From Lysobacterales bacterium (GTDB lineage: Bacteria; Pseudomonadota; Gammaproteobacteria; Xanthomonadales; Ahniellaceae): a stretch of 64,000 bases of DNA. Shown one piece after another: positions 40,220 through 49,691 of the stretch (positions are counted from its first letter, which is position 1; each line of letters begins with the position of its first letter). The notes below the pieces were generated by a model, which did not search any database, was not told the DNA's origin, and saw only the letters and a program-made list of their open reading frames with translations. A program made the position numbers and the translations under genes. The stretch is taken from contig JADJCM010000010.1 in assembly GCA_016703225.1 (NCBI GenBank), forward strand, positions 62,001 to 126,000, in the 5' to 3' direction.

Positions 40220-41575
40220 TCAGGGGTTGGGGTGGCGGGAGAGGACTTGGGTGTCGAGGTGACCGTCGTGGAGGCGCAGCCGCAGGGCGGCGCTGGGCAC
40301 GATGGCATGGACGGAGGTGAGGAGGCGGCCCTGGGCGTCGAAGGCGAGGGCGTAGCCGCGGTCGAGGGTGGCGAGCGGGCTGAGTACATGCAGGGAACGG
40401 CTTAGACCGGCGAGGCGTTCGGCGTGTTGCGCGAGGCAGTGTTGCAGCGCGGTGAGCAGGCGAATGCGGGCGTGTTCGCTGCGGCGCTTGGCGAGCGCGG
40501 CGCGTTCGAAGCCGGCGGCGCGCAGCAGGCGGCTGTGCAGGAGGGTCAGACGTTGCCGATGCTGTGCGAATTGCGGCGCTGGCGCGCGCAGCAGGCGCGC
40601 GTGGGCGTGCTGCAGGCGTTCGTCGAGCCGCTTCAGCCACTGCAGCGGATGGCGCGCGCTCAGGCGCAGGTGGGCGCGATCGAGCGCCTGCGCGTCGCGT
40701 TCCAGACGGTACTCGGTGGCGCGGTGCAGGCGGCGTACCAGCAGCCTGAGGCGCTCACCGAGCGCGCCGCGATCTGGCACAAGGTGCTCAGCAGCGGCCG
40801 AGGGCGTGGCGGCGCGCAAGTCCGCGACGAAATCGGCGATCGTGAAATCGGTCTCGTGGCCGACCGCGGACAGCACTGCCATCGGCATCGCGGCAATGCA
40901 CCGCACCAGCGCCTCATCATTGAACGCGGCCAGGTCCTCGATCGCGCCGCCGCCGCGGGTCAGCAGCACCACGTCGTGGCGGCCAAGCTGCGCGATCGCT
41001 TCGAGCTGGCGGCGCAGCGCAGCCGCGGCCTCGGTTCCTTGCACCAGACTCGGGAACAGATCGACCACGGCCAGCGGAAAGCGCCGCCCGAGCACCGCCA
41101 GCACGTCGCGGATGGCAGCGCCCGAGGGCGAGGTCACCACCGCGATGCGCCGCGGGAACGCCGGAAGCGATCGCCTGCGCGTGCTGGCGAACAGGCCCTC
41201 GGCCTCGAGCTTCGCCTTCAATTCCTCATACGCGCGCTGCAGCGCGCCCTGGCCCGCAGGTTCGAGGTGTTCGATCTGCAACTGGAACTCGCCGCGCGGC
41301 TCGTACAACGTGACGCGCGCGCGCGCCAGAACGTGCTGTCCGTCGCCGGGTGCGAAACGCATCAGCATCGCGCGCGGGCGCCACATCGCGCAGCGCACCT
41401 GGGCGCCGGCGTCCTTCAGCGAGAAGTACAGGTGCCCCGACTTCGCGCGCAGAAAGTTCGACACTTCGCCTTCGATCCAGAACAGCGGAAAGTTGCGTTC
41501 GAGCGCGGCGCGCACGGCCGCGTTCAATGCGGTCGGCGTCAGCGTCGTGGTCGTCGGGGAGGGTGAATCGCTCAC
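40220..41575 (-). CDS. xseA: Exodeoxyribonuclease VII large subunit
   Basis: 451 residues from GTG 41575. XseA with XseB degrades single-stranded DNA in both directions. N-terminal OB-fold (LNAAVRAALERNFPLFWIEGEVSN, SGHLYFSLKDAGAQVRCAMW), then the catalytic region RIAVVTSPSGAAIRDVL and TRGGGAIEDLAAFN, and a long alpha-helical C-terminal domain. Convergent with moaC, 25 bases apart. xseB is not in the window. A TATTCT hexamer ~25-30 bases upstream could be its -10. Confidence 0.95.
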   Translation of the reverse strand: MSDSPSPTTTTLTPTALNAAVRAALERNFPLFWIEGEVSNFLRAKSGHLYFSLKDAGAQVRCAMWRPRAMLMRFAPGDGQHVLARARVTLYEPRGEFQLQIEHLEPAGQGALQRAYEELKAKLEAEGLFASTRRRSLPAFPRRIAVVTSPSGAAIRDVLAVLGRRFPLAVVDLFPSLVQGTEAAAALRRQLEAIAQLGRHDVVLLTRGGGAIEDLAAFNDEALVRCIAAMPMAVLSAVGHETDFTIADFVADLRAATPSAAAEHLVPDRGALGERLRLLVRRLHRATEYRLERDAQALDRAHLRLSARHPLQWLKRLDERLQHAHARLLRAPAPQFAQHRQRLTLLHSRLLRAAGFERAALAKRRSEHARIRLLTALQHCLAQHAERLAGLSRSLHVLSPLATLDRGYALAFDAQGRLLTSVHAIVPSAALRLRLHDGHLDTQVLSRHPNP

Positions 41576-41705
41576 GGTGCAGGGCAGGCCAAGGGGGGCG
41601 CCGAGAATACATTCCCGCGCACGGCGTTCGCGGCCGGCGCGAACAAATGTGCCGCTTCACCACTTCGTGCTTGACGCGTCCAGACACTGCAGCGAGATTC
41701 CGCAG

Positions 41706-44102
41706 ATGGATGAATCGCCCGTTCCGGCACCGGTGCGCAAGGTCACAGCGCAGGCTCGAGAGCTCGCCTCGCGCGGCTTGATGCTGGTTGATGCCTGGCC
41801 GGTGGTCGAGATCGCGCAGCTGTACGAGCAAGTCGACAATCTCGCTGCGGCGGTGGATGTGCCGGGAATCGAAGCGATCACCGCAGCTGCGCTCGAGCTG
41901 GCCGTCTATCTCGCTTCGCTGGTCGAAGCCGGCAAGCAGGCCAATGCCGCCGAGCGCGCGCGCGCGCGCGGCTTGCTCGGCCAGCTCGCCGCCATCTGCG
42001 GTGCCGAAGCCGCAGCGTCGACCGGCGGTGCACATGCGCTTCGTTCCAGCCAGCATCGTGTCGTCTACTACCTGCGCGCCGACGACCGCGAGTTGCCGGG
42101 ATTGGTGCAGCAGTTGACCCACGAGCATTTCGTGACCCGAAGTTTCAGCGACCTGAACCGGGCGATGGTCGAGGTGGCGGCGCTGCCCCCGCATGCGCTG
42201 GTCGTGGATGAGGGGTTCGTGGCTGGTTTGGCGCGGATGATCGAGGCGGTCGAGCGCAGCAGTGGCGAGGAACACCGGCGGCCGCTGGTGCTGGCGTTGT
42301 GCGATGGCGGAGATGTGCGCCAGCGACTTTTTGCCCAGCGTTCCGGAGCCGATGCCGTGCTCGAGGGTGCCGACGCGCTGCACGCCACCGAGCAGGTGAT
42401 GGGCCTGTTCCTGCGCCGCAGCCGCGAGGATGCGCGAGTGCTGATCATCGACGACGACGCTTCGATGGCGATGTTCTGCGCCACCGTGCTCGGCTACAAG
42501 GGCATCACCACGCGAATCGAGCACAACGCGCGCGACGGGCTCGCCGCGCTCGGCGAGTTTCATCCCGACCTGGTGCTGCTCGATCTGTACCTGCCGGACA
42601 TGAATGGCATCGAGGTCGCCCAACTGATCCGCGAACGACCGGAGATGGCGTTGACCCCGATCGTGTTCATGTCCGGGGAAGAGGACATCGAAAAGCGCTT
42701 CGACGCGATCCGCATGGGCGGCGACGATTTTCTGGCCAAGCCGACCAAACCGCGGCACCTGCTGGCATCGGTGACTGGCCGCCTCGCCCGTGTGCGCAAG
42801 CTTTCGGTATCGGCGCGCCCGGTGGATGCGGCCGGTGGGCTGCGCCACGGCCGTATCGACCGCGCCACGCTGGTCCACGAGATCGAGCGCGCGCGTCGCG
42901 GTGAACTCGGCGAATGCGTCGTATTGCTGATGCTCAGCGTCGACGACGTTCCCGCCTTGGCCAAACGCCTCGGCTTCGTGCGTACCGGCGATCTGGCCAT
43001 GCAAGTGGGTACCGCCATCGCCAGTGAACCGGCACTCAAGACCGGCGTATGCGCGCTCGGCGATTTCAGTTTCATCTCGCTGCTGACGGTATCTGGCGAG
43101 GGCGCCGCGGCGATCGCGACAGAGAATCTGCGCGCACGGCTTTCCGGGCGGGGCTGGATGGATGCGTCGACTGCGGTCAGGGTTAGTTTTTCCATGGGCT
43201 GGGCGCGCGCCGACGAACCCGGGGTGACGATCGACGATTTGCTCGGCAGCGTGAGCGATGCGGTGCACGCCGCCCAAGGACAGGGCGGCGGCCGCAGCGA
43301 ACGCGTGCTGCGCAATCGCGACGAAAACGAAATCGCACCGGAGGTGCGGTTGGCGCACGCCATTCTGCGGCGACCGTTGATCGCGGAGACCACCCAATTC
43401 CGTTTTCGTTCGCTGGTGCCGCTGCGTGGCCAGTTGACCAGCCAATACCTGGCTGACTTCGCGCTGGTGGCGCCGAAGGCTTCACACGCGATGCGGATCG
43501 AACGCGCGGTGTTCCAGCCGATCGCGTGTTCGCTGAACGTGATGCGCGCGGTCGATCGCTGGCAGGTGCACGCGCTTGGCCGTCGCACCTGCGAGGAATC
43601 CGCTTTGCAGCCGGACCTGCGCGTGCTGTTGCCGCTGAGCATCGACAGCCTGCGCGATCCCGGTTTCGCCCAATGGTTGCAGGCCGACCTGCACGGCCTG
43701 CACTGCGATGCCGACATGCTGGCGCTGGTCTTCGACGCCACCGCGATGATCGATAATCTGGCCCAGGCCAACCGCGCGCTGGAGGCCATCCAGACCGCCG
43801 GGGTGCGCCTGTGCCTGTCCGGATTTACCGACTTCGGCCCCGATCAGCAGCGGCTCTGCCGTCTGCCAAGCATCTACGCCAACCTGATCCCGTGGTCGGC
43901 CGCCGGAAAGGACTGGAGCGCGCAGCGCGCGCGCCTGATCGCCGAGTCGATCAAGCACGGCAAGATCGTCGTGGTCGATGGCGTGCATGATCCAGCGCCG
44001 CTTGGCGATCTGTTCCGCGACGGCGCGCACTACGTGATCGGCGACGCGCTGGCGCAGTGGAGCGATCGTCTGCGTCCCGCCGGGGCGGTCGCGAAGAGCT
44101 GA
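41706..44102 (+). CDS. Multidomain response regulator with degenerate GGDEF/EAL domains
   Basis: 798 residues. Order: an N-terminal helical domain (~15-110), a receiver-like fold without acidic pocket (~118-235), an intact receiver (~245-360; D249-D251 acidic pocket, phospho-acceptor D293 in VLLDLYLPDMNG, MSGEE and K345), a region like a GGDEF fold with GDFSF where GGDEF should be (~385-540), and an EAL-like C-terminal domain lacking the EAL signature and most metal ligands (~565-790). It may thus bind rather than make or break cyclic-di-GMP. The gene is isolated; no histidine kinase is adjacent. ATG 41706 is the first good start after the divergent xseA; the far longer upstream frame is antisense to xseA. 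Confidence 0.78.
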   Translation: MDESPVPAPVRKVTAQARELASRGLMLVDAWPVVEIAQLYEQVDNLAAAVDVPGIEAITAAALELAVYLASLVEAGKQANAAERARARGLLGQLAAICGAEAAASTGGAHALRSSQHRVVYYLRADDRELPGLVQQLTHEHFVTRSFSDLNRAMVEVAALPPHALVVDEGFVAGLARMIEAVERSSGEEHRRPLVLALCDGGDVRQRLFAQRSGADAVLEGADALHATEQVMGLFLRRSREDARVLIIDDDASMAMFCATVLGYKGITTRIEHNARDGLAALGEFHPDLVLLDLYLPDMNGIEVAQLIRERPEMALTPIVFMSGEEDIEKRFDAIRMGGDDFLAKPTKPRHLLASVTGRLARVRKLSVSARPVDAAGGLRHGRIDRATLVHEIERARRGELGECVVLLMLSVDDVPALAKRLGFVRTGDLAMQVGTAIASEPALKTGVCALGDFSFISLLTVSGEGAAAIATENLRARLSGRGWMDASTAVRVSFSMGWARADEPGVTIDDLLGSVSDAVHAAQGQGGGRSERVLRNRDENEIAPEVRLAHAILRRPLIAETTQFRFRSLVPLRGQLTSQYLADFALVAPKASHAMRIERAVFQPIACSLNVMRAVDRWQVHALGRRTCEESALQPDLRVLLPLSIDSLRDPGFAQWLQADLHGLHCDADMLALVFDATAMIDNLAQANRALEAIQTAGVRLCLSGFTDFGPDQQRLCRLPSIYANLIPWSAAGKDWSAQRARLIAESIKHGKIVVVDGVHDPAPLGDLFRDGAHYVIGDALAQWSDRLRPAGAVAKS

Positions 44103-44199
44103 TCGAGGTCATTCCGCAGGCGTTCTTTCGGGCTAGACTCGACTTGCTGTTGTCGTCGTCCTGGCGGCGCGGCCATTCGTGGCTCCGATGGGGAGAAGC

Positions 44200-46023
44200 A
44201 TGCGTCCGACCGATCTTCGCAATCCCGACTACTTCCACAAGGTGGTCGATTGCCAATGGGCCTGCCCGGCACATACGCCGGTGCCCGAGTACATCCGCCT
44301 GATCTCCGCCGGCCGCCACGACGCCGCGTACATGGTGAACTGGTGGTCGAACGTATTTCCGGGAATCCTCGGGCGCACCTGCGATCGACCCTGCGAACCG
44401 GCCTGCCGGCGCAGTCGCGTCGAGGAAGGCAATGGCGAGAAGCCGCAGCCGGTCGCGATCTGCCGACTCAAGCGTGTCGCCGCCGATCACAAGGGTGATG
44501 TCGCGCGGCACCTGCCGGCGCCTGCTGCGCGCAATGGCAAGCGCGTCGCCTGTGTCGGCGCCGGGCCGGCGTCGATGACGGTGGCGCGCGATCTCGCGCT
44601 CGCCGGTTACGCCGTCACCGTGTTCGACGGCGATCCCAAGGCCGGTGGCTTCATGCGCTCGCAGGTGCCGCGCTTCCGTCTGCCCGAATCGGTGATCGAC
44701 GAGGAGTGCGGCTTCATCACCGAACTCGGCGTCGAGTTCCGCGGCGGCACCCGCATCGATTCGCTCAAGGACTTGTTGGGGCAGGGTTGGGACGCGGTGT
44801 TCGTCGGTTCCGGCGCGCCGCGCGCGCGCGATCTGGAACTTCCCGGCCGCAGCGAAGCCGCGGCGCACATCCATCTCGGCATCGACTGGCTGGCCTCGGT
44901 CAGTTTCGGACACGTCGAGAAGATCGGACGGCGAGTGATCGTGCTCGGCGGCGGCAACACCGCAATGGACTGCTGCCGATCGGCGCGACGACTCGGTGGC
45001 GACGAGGTCAAGGTCATCGTGCGCTCCGGCTTCGACGAGATGAAGGCCTCGCCGTGGGAGAAGGAAGACGCGGCGCACGAAGGTATCCCGATCCTGAATT
45101 TCCACGTGCCCAAGAGCTTCGAGCACGAGAACGGCCAATTGGTGGCGATGACCTTCGAGATCGTGCGCGCAGACTACGACGCCAAGGGCCGGCGCACGCT
45201 GGTGCCGACCGGTGCGCCCGATGTGCGTGTCGAGTGCGACGACGTACTGGTTGCGGTCGGGCAGGAGAATGCGTTTCCGTGGATCGAACGCGACATCGGC
45301 ATCGAGTTCGATCGCTGGGGGCTGCCGGTGCTCGATGCCGCGAGCCTGCAATCGACCGTGCCGCGGGTGTTCTTCGGCGGCGACGCCGCGTTCGGACCGA
45401 AGAACATCATCTGGGCGGTCGCTCACGGTCACGAGGCTGCGGTGTCGATCGACAAGTTCCTGCAGGGCGAGGATGTCAACCAGCGACCGCCACCGATGGT
45501 GACGCTGGTTTCGCAGAAGATGGGCATCCACGAATGGAGCTACGACAACGAGATCACCCGCGATCAGCGCCAGGTGGTGCCGTGGGTGGCGAAGGAACTG
45601 GCGCTGTCCAGCATCAAGGTCGAGGTCGAGCTCGGCTTCGACGCGCAGGCCGCGTGCAAGGAAGCCGCGCGCTGCCTGAATTGCGATGCGCAGACGGTGT
45701 TCGTCAAGGACGCCTGCATCGAGTGCGATGCCTGCGTCGACATTTGCCCGATGGACTGCATCACCTTCACCATGAATGCCGACGAGCCCGATCTGCGCAA
45801 GCGCCTGAGTGCGCCGGCGCTGAACCTGGCGCAGGACCTGTACGTGTCCGACCACGTCAAGACCGGGCGCGTGATGGTCAAGGACGAGGACGTCTGCCTG
45901 CACTGCGGCCTGTGCGCCGAACGCTGCCCGACCGGAGCCTGGGACATGCAGAAGTTCCTGCTCCAGACCCCCAAGGCCGGGCCCGGTTGTCGCAGCAAGA
46001 CCCCGTTGGGAGCCGCCGCATGA
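44200..46023 (+). CDS. GltD-like FAD/NAD(P)-binding protein with ferredoxin domain (Kor partner)
   Basis: 607 residues from ATG 44200, preceded by GGGGAG. N-terminal Fe-S region of the GltD type (DCQWACPAHTPVPEY, GRTCDRPCEPACRR), FAD site VGAGPASMTVARDLALAGYAV (~115), NAD(P) site VLGGGNTAMDCCRSARRLGG (~250), and a C-terminal pair of [4Fe-4S] clusters (CIECDACVDICPMDC, CLHCGLCAERCPTGA). The latter is a built-in 2x[4Fe-4S] ferredoxin. Followed by korA and korB homologues, it probably passes electrons between the 2-oxoacid oxidoreductase and NAD(P). A 161-base gap with an inverted repeat separates it from korA. Confidence 0.85.
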   Translation: MRPTDLRNPDYFHKVVDCQWACPAHTPVPEYIRLISAGRHDAAYMVNWWSNVFPGILGRTCDRPCEPACRRSRVEEGNGEKPQPVAICRLKRVAADHKGDVARHLPAPAARNGKRVACVGAGPASMTVARDLALAGYAVTVFDGDPKAGGFMRSQVPRFRLPESVIDEECGFITELGVEFRGGTRIDSLKDLLGQGWDAVFVGSGAPRARDLELPGRSEAAAHIHLGIDWLASVSFGHVEKIGRRVIVLGGGNTAMDCCRSARRLGGDEVKVIVRSGFDEMKASPWEKEDAAHEGIPILNFHVPKSFEHENGQLVAMTFEIVRADYDAKGRRTLVPTGAPDVRVECDDVLVAVGQENAFPWIERDIGIEFDRWGLPVLDAASLQSTVPRVFFGGDAAFGPKNIIWAVAHGHEAAVSIDKFLQGEDVNQRPPPMVTLVSQKMGIHEWSYDNEITRDQRQVVPWVAKELALSSIKVEVELGFDAQAACKEAARCLNCDAQTVFVKDACIECDACVDICPMDCITFTMNADEPDLRKRLSAPALNLAQDLYVSDHVKTGRVMVKDEDVCLHCGLCAERCPTGAWDMQKFLLQTPKAGPGCRSKTPLGAAA

Positions 46024-46067
46024 GCCTCCTGACTTCACCGCGTCTTCGACGCGCCGCGTCCGCGGTT

Positions 46068-46159
46068 CCGTTCGCCCTGAGCTTGTCGAAGGGCGATTGC
46101 AAACGGCTCGCACGCTGCAGGTTCGTGGGGTCGGGCTTCGACCAGCTCAGCCCGAACGG
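46068..46159. repeat. Imperfect inverted repeat between the FAD gene and korA
   Basis: Arms 46068-46095 and 46132-46159 are related inverted copies (CCGTTCGCCCTGAGCTTGTC and its counterpart). The CTGAGCTTGTCGAAG core is a very common proteobacterial intergenic palindrome. It lies within the putative operon. Confidence 0.65.
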
Positions 46160-46183
46160 CACCCGATGCGGGAGGCACACTGC

Positions 46184-48022
46184 ATGAACGCACTGCTCAA
46201 ACCTCAATCCATCACCGCCACCAACGACTTCGTCGTCAAGTTCGCCAACGTCAACGGCTCCGGCTCGGCGTCGGCGAACGAGTTGTTCGCGAAGGCGATC
46301 CTGCGCATGGGCGTGCCGGTCAGTCCGCGCAACATTTTTCCCTCGAATATCCAGGGACTGCCGACCTGGTACGAAATTCGCGTCACCGAGGCCGGCTGGC
46401 TCGGGCGGCGCGGCGGCGTTGATCTGATGGTGGCGATGAACCCGCAGACCTGGGCGGCCGACGTGCGCGAGGTCGAGCCCGGCGGTTACCTGTTCTACGA
46501 CAACAGCAAGCACGTGCCGGCGTCGAAGCTGCGCAGCGACATCACCGTGATCGGCATGCCGCTCACCGAGATCTGCAACGCCACCTACAGCGACGCGCGC
46601 CAGCGCCAGCTGTTCAAGAACATCCTCTACCTTGGCGCACTGTCGGTGATGCTCGACATCGAGCCACAGGTGATCGAGCAGTTGTTCACCGAACAGTACA
46701 AGGGCAAGGAAAAGCTGCTCGACTCCAACGTCAAGGCACTGCACCTCGGGCGCGACCACGCCGCCAAGCACATCGGGCGCATCGGCCTGACGGTGCGGCG
46801 TGCCGACCAGGTGGGCGAGCGCATCTTCGTTGATGGCAACACTGCCGCCGCGCTCGGCTGCGTCTACGGCGGCGCCTCGGTGTGTGCGTGGTATCCGATC
46901 ACGCCGTCGAGCTCGGTGGCGGAGGCGTTCCAGTCGTATTGCCAGAAGCTGCGCGTCGATCCGGAGAGCGGCAAGAACCGCTTCGCGATCGTGCAGGCCG
47001 AGGACGAGATCGCCTCGATCGGCATGGTCATCGGCGCCGGCTGGAACGGCGCGCGCGCGTTCACCGCTACCTCCGGTCCCGGCGTCTCGCTGATGACCGA
47101 GTTCCTCGGGCTCGCCTACTTCGCCGAGGTTCCGGCCACGCTGATCAACGTGCAGCGCGGCGGGCCCTCGACCGGCATGCCGACGCGCACCCAGCAGGCC
47201 GATCTGCTCGCCTGCGCCTATGCCTCGCACGGGGACACCAAGCACATCCTGCTGTTCCCGGAAGACCCCAGGGAGTGCTTCGACCATGCCGCCGCGGCGC
47301 TCGACCTGGCCGACCGCCTGCAGACCCCGGTGTTCGTGATGACCGATCTCGACATCGGCATGAACCAACGCCTGTGCGCACCATTCGAGTGGGACGACAG
47401 CCGCGAGTACGACCGCGGCAAGGTGATGAGCGCCGAGGAACTCGAGGCCGGCAAGGACTTCGGCCGCTATCTCGATGTCGATGGCGATGGCATTCCCTAC
47501 CGCACCTATCCGGGAACGCATCCGAGCAAGGGCGGCTACTTCACGCGCGGCACCACCCGCGATGCCTACGCTCGCTACTCCGAGGCCGGCCCGGACTACC
47601 TGTACAACGTCCAGCGCCTGCTGAAGAAGCTCGATACCGCGAAGACGCTGGTACCGCAGCCGGTGCTGCGCAAAGCGGCGCAGCCGGCGCGCTACGGCGT
47701 GCTCTATTTCGGCTCGACCAGCCCGGCGATGGAGGAAGCGCTGGCCGCGCTCGCGGCGATGGATCTGCACGTCGACGCGATGCGGCTGCGCGCGTTTCCG
47801 TTCCCGGACTGCGTGCCCGAGTTCATCGCCGCCCACGAGCAGGTGTTCGTGGTCGAACAGAACCGCGACGCGCAACTGCGCAGCATGCTGATCAACGAAC
47901 TAGAGATCGCGCCGGCGCGGCTGCCGAAGATCCTGCACTACGACGGCACCCCGATCACTGCGCGCTTCATCACCACGGCCATCGCCGAACGCATGCGGAC
48001 CACTCGCGGAGACCGCGCATGA
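46184..48022 (+). CDS. 2-oxoacid:acceptor oxidoreductase, fused gamma-alpha subunit
   Basis: 612 residues, ATG 46184 with GGAGG ten bases upstream. Residues ~15-190 are the gamma domain (NVNGSGSASANELFAKAI, GWLGRRGGVDLMVAMN), followed by the alpha/pyrimidine-binding domain (GNTAAALGCVYGGASVCAWYPITPSSS). With the beta subunit it would form a thiamine-diphosphate, ferredoxin-type 2-oxoacid oxidoreductase. The length and gamma-alpha order match the aerobic 2-oxoglutarate oxidoreductase type (KorA). The substrate is inferred, not shown. Stop overlaps korB by 4 bases. Confidence 0.88.
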   Translation: MNALLKPQSITATNDFVVKFANVNGSGSASANELFAKAILRMGVPVSPRNIFPSNIQGLPTWYEIRVTEAGWLGRRGGVDLMVAMNPQTWAADVREVEPGGYLFYDNSKHVPASKLRSDITVIGMPLTEICNATYSDARQRQLFKNILYLGALSVMLDIEPQVIEQLFTEQYKGKEKLLDSNVKALHLGRDHAAKHIGRIGLTVRRADQVGERIFVDGNTAAALGCVYGGASVCAWYPITPSSSVAEAFQSYCQKLRVDPESGKNRFAIVQAEDEIASIGMVIGAGWNGARAFTATSGPGVSLMTEFLGLAYFAEVPATLINVQRGGPSTGMPTRTQQADLLACAYASHGDTKHILLFPEDPRECFDHAAAALDLADRLQTPVFVMTDLDIGMNQRLCAPFEWDDSREYDRGKVMSAEELEAGKDFGRYLDVDGDGIPYRTYPGTHPSKGGYFTRGTTRDAYARYSEAGPDYLYNVQRLLKKLDTAKTLVPQPVLRKAAQPARYGVLYFGSTSPAMEEALAALAAMDLHVDAMRLRAFPFPDCVPEFIAAHEQVFVVEQNRDAQLRSMLINELEIAPARLPKILHYDGTPITARFITTAIAERMRTTRGDRA

Positions 48023-49074
48023 CCTACCTCGCCAAGCCCAAGCTGCACCATCCGAGTCTGGCCCAGAACAAGGTCTGCTACACCCGCCGCGACTACGAAG
48101 GCCGAGTCTCGACGCTGTGCGCCGGTTGCGGTCACGACTCGATCTCGGCCGCGATCATCCAGGCCTGCTGGGAGATGGATGTCGAGCCGCACCGCGTGGC
48201 CAAGATGTCGGGCATCGGCTGCAGTTCAAAGACGCCCGATTACTTCCTCGGCAACTCGCACGGCTTCAACACCGTGCACGGGCGCATGCCCTCGGTGCTG
48301 ACCGGCGCCAACCTCGCCAACCGTTCGTTGCTGTATCTGGGCGTGTCCGGCGATGGCGATTCGGCTTCGATCGGCATCGGCCAGTTCGCGCACGTGATGC
48401 GCCGCGGCGTGAACATGGTCTACATCCTCGAGAACAACGGCGTGTACGGTCTGACCAAGGGCCAATTCTCGGCGACCGCAGACCAAGGCTCGAAGTCGAA
48501 GAAGGGCGCGGTCAATACCGAGTCGCCGATCGACACCATCAGCCTGGCGCTGCAGATGGGCGCCACCTTCGTCGCGCGCGGCTTCTCCGGCGACAAGAAG
48601 CAGCTGGTACCGATCATCAAGGCCGCGATCGCGCACAAGGGCGCGGCCTTCATCGATGTCATCAGCCCCTGCGTGACCTTCAACAACCACGCCGGCAGCA
48701 CCAAGAGTTACGACTACGTGCGCGAGCACAACGAGGCGGTGAACCGCGTCGACTTCATCCCGACCCGGCAGGAGATCGTGGTCGACTACGCCGAGGGCCA
48801 GGTGATCGAGGTCGAGCAGCACGACGGCACCGTGCTGCTGCTGCGCAAGCTGCACCGCGACTACGATCCGCACGACAAGATCGGGGCGATGAACTACATC
48901 ACCAAGCACCAGGCCGAAGGCGAGGTCGTCACCGGCCTGCTCTACGTCGACAACGACTCCGGCGACCTGCACGAGCATCTCAACACCATCGCCGCGCCGC
49001 TGAACACGCTCGGCGCAAGGGAGCTGTCGCCGGGCAAGGCCGCGCTGGAGAAGATCAATCAGCGGCTGCGTTGA
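48019..49074 (+). CDS. 2-oxoacid:acceptor oxidoreductase beta subunit
   Basis: 351 residues from ATG 48019. The thiamine-diphosphate site is clear: GDGDSASIGIGQF followed by YILENNGVYGLTKGQ. Cysteines in LCAGCGHDS, GIGCSSKTP and ISPCVTFNNH are placed to ligate the [4Fe-4S] cluster of the Kor/Por beta type. Coupled to the alpha subunit through ATGA. With the FAD/ferredoxin protein it forms a three-gene module; I favour 2-oxoglutarate as substrate because of the length and the family, but pyruvate or branched-chain oxoacids are not excluded. Confidence 0.9.
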   Translation: MTYLAKPKLHHPSLAQNKVCYTRRDYEGRVSTLCAGCGHDSISAAIIQACWEMDVEPHRVAKMSGIGCSSKTPDYFLGNSHGFNTVHGRMPSVLTGANLANRSLLYLGVSGDGDSASIGIGQFAHVMRRGVNMVYILENNGVYGLTKGQFSATADQGSKSKKGAVNTESPIDTISLALQMGATFVARGFSGDKKQLVPIIKAAIAHKGAAFIDVISPCVTFNNHAGSTKSYDYVREHNEAVNRVDFIPTRQEIVVDYAEGQVIEVEQHDGTVLLLRKLHRDYDPHDKIGAMNYITKHQAEGEVVTGLLYVDNDSGDLHEHLNTIAAPLNTLGARELSPGKAALEKINQRLR

Positions 49075-49135
49075 GCGCCGTCTGGACGCGGACGCATCCG
49101 GACCTTCGCGCGGTCGGTGCTGGAGACGGATTGCG

Positions 49136-49687
49136 GTGCTGGGTCTGGTGGCGGGCACGGCTGCGGCCGGCGAGGTCACGGTCACCGAACACATCGAGTA
49201 CTACACCGTGCGCGGCAGCAGCGTCGCCGAGCTCGGCGGCGCGCTCGCACGCTCGGGCCCGATCGGCGGAGTGGTCGAGCGACGCGGCAGCGGCCACACG
49301 GTGGCGCAGCTGACCTGGCAACACACCGCCTACGCGCATGAGCGCGAGTGTCGGTTGGACGAAGTCCAGGTTGCGGTGGCGACGCGCACGCTGCTGCCGC
49401 ATTGGGAGCAGCCAAAGCGCGTGGACCGCGGCCTGGTACACCGTTGGGACAGGATGCTCGAAGCCCTGACGCGGCACGAGGCGCGCCATCGCGAACTGGG
49501 CCGCGAGGCTGCGGTCGCGGTACTGCAGGCGCTGCGCGAAGTGACCACGGCTTCGGACTGCGACAAGCTGCGCCGACGCATCGACGGGGTCGCACGCCGC
49601 ATCGTGCGGCGCTTCCGCGAAGCCAATCGCCGCTTCGATCGCGATACCGACTTCGGTATCCGCGACGGCGTCCGCCTCGACCCGTAA
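49136..49687 (+). CDS. DUF922 putative zinc protease
   Basis: 183 residues from GTG 49136. DUF922 proteins carry a zincin HExxH; here HEARH lies at 114-118 (TRHEARHRELG). The N-terminus looks like the end of a signal peptide (VLGLVAGTAAAGEV), but the start is uncertain: the frame stays open into the end of korB without an ATG. The C-terminal helical half (ANRRFDRDTDFGIRDG) is family-like. A periplasmic location is probable. The IS1111-type element begins 5 bases after the stop. Confidence 0.75.
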   Translation: MLGLVAGTAAAGEVTVTEHIEYYTVRGSSVAELGGALARSGPIGGVVERRGSGHTVAQLTWQHTAYAHERECRLDEVQVAVATRTLLPHWEQPKRVDRGLVHRWDRMLEALTRHEARHRELGREAAVAVLQALREVTTASDCDKLRRRIDGVARRIVRRFREANRRFDRDTDFGIRDGVRLDP

Positions 49688-49691
49688 TCGA

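Noticed and set aside
40368..41705. Long in-frame extension upstream of the receiver protein
   Set aside because: It runs antisense through xseA with shadow-type composition; the protein clearly starts at MDESPVPAPVRK.
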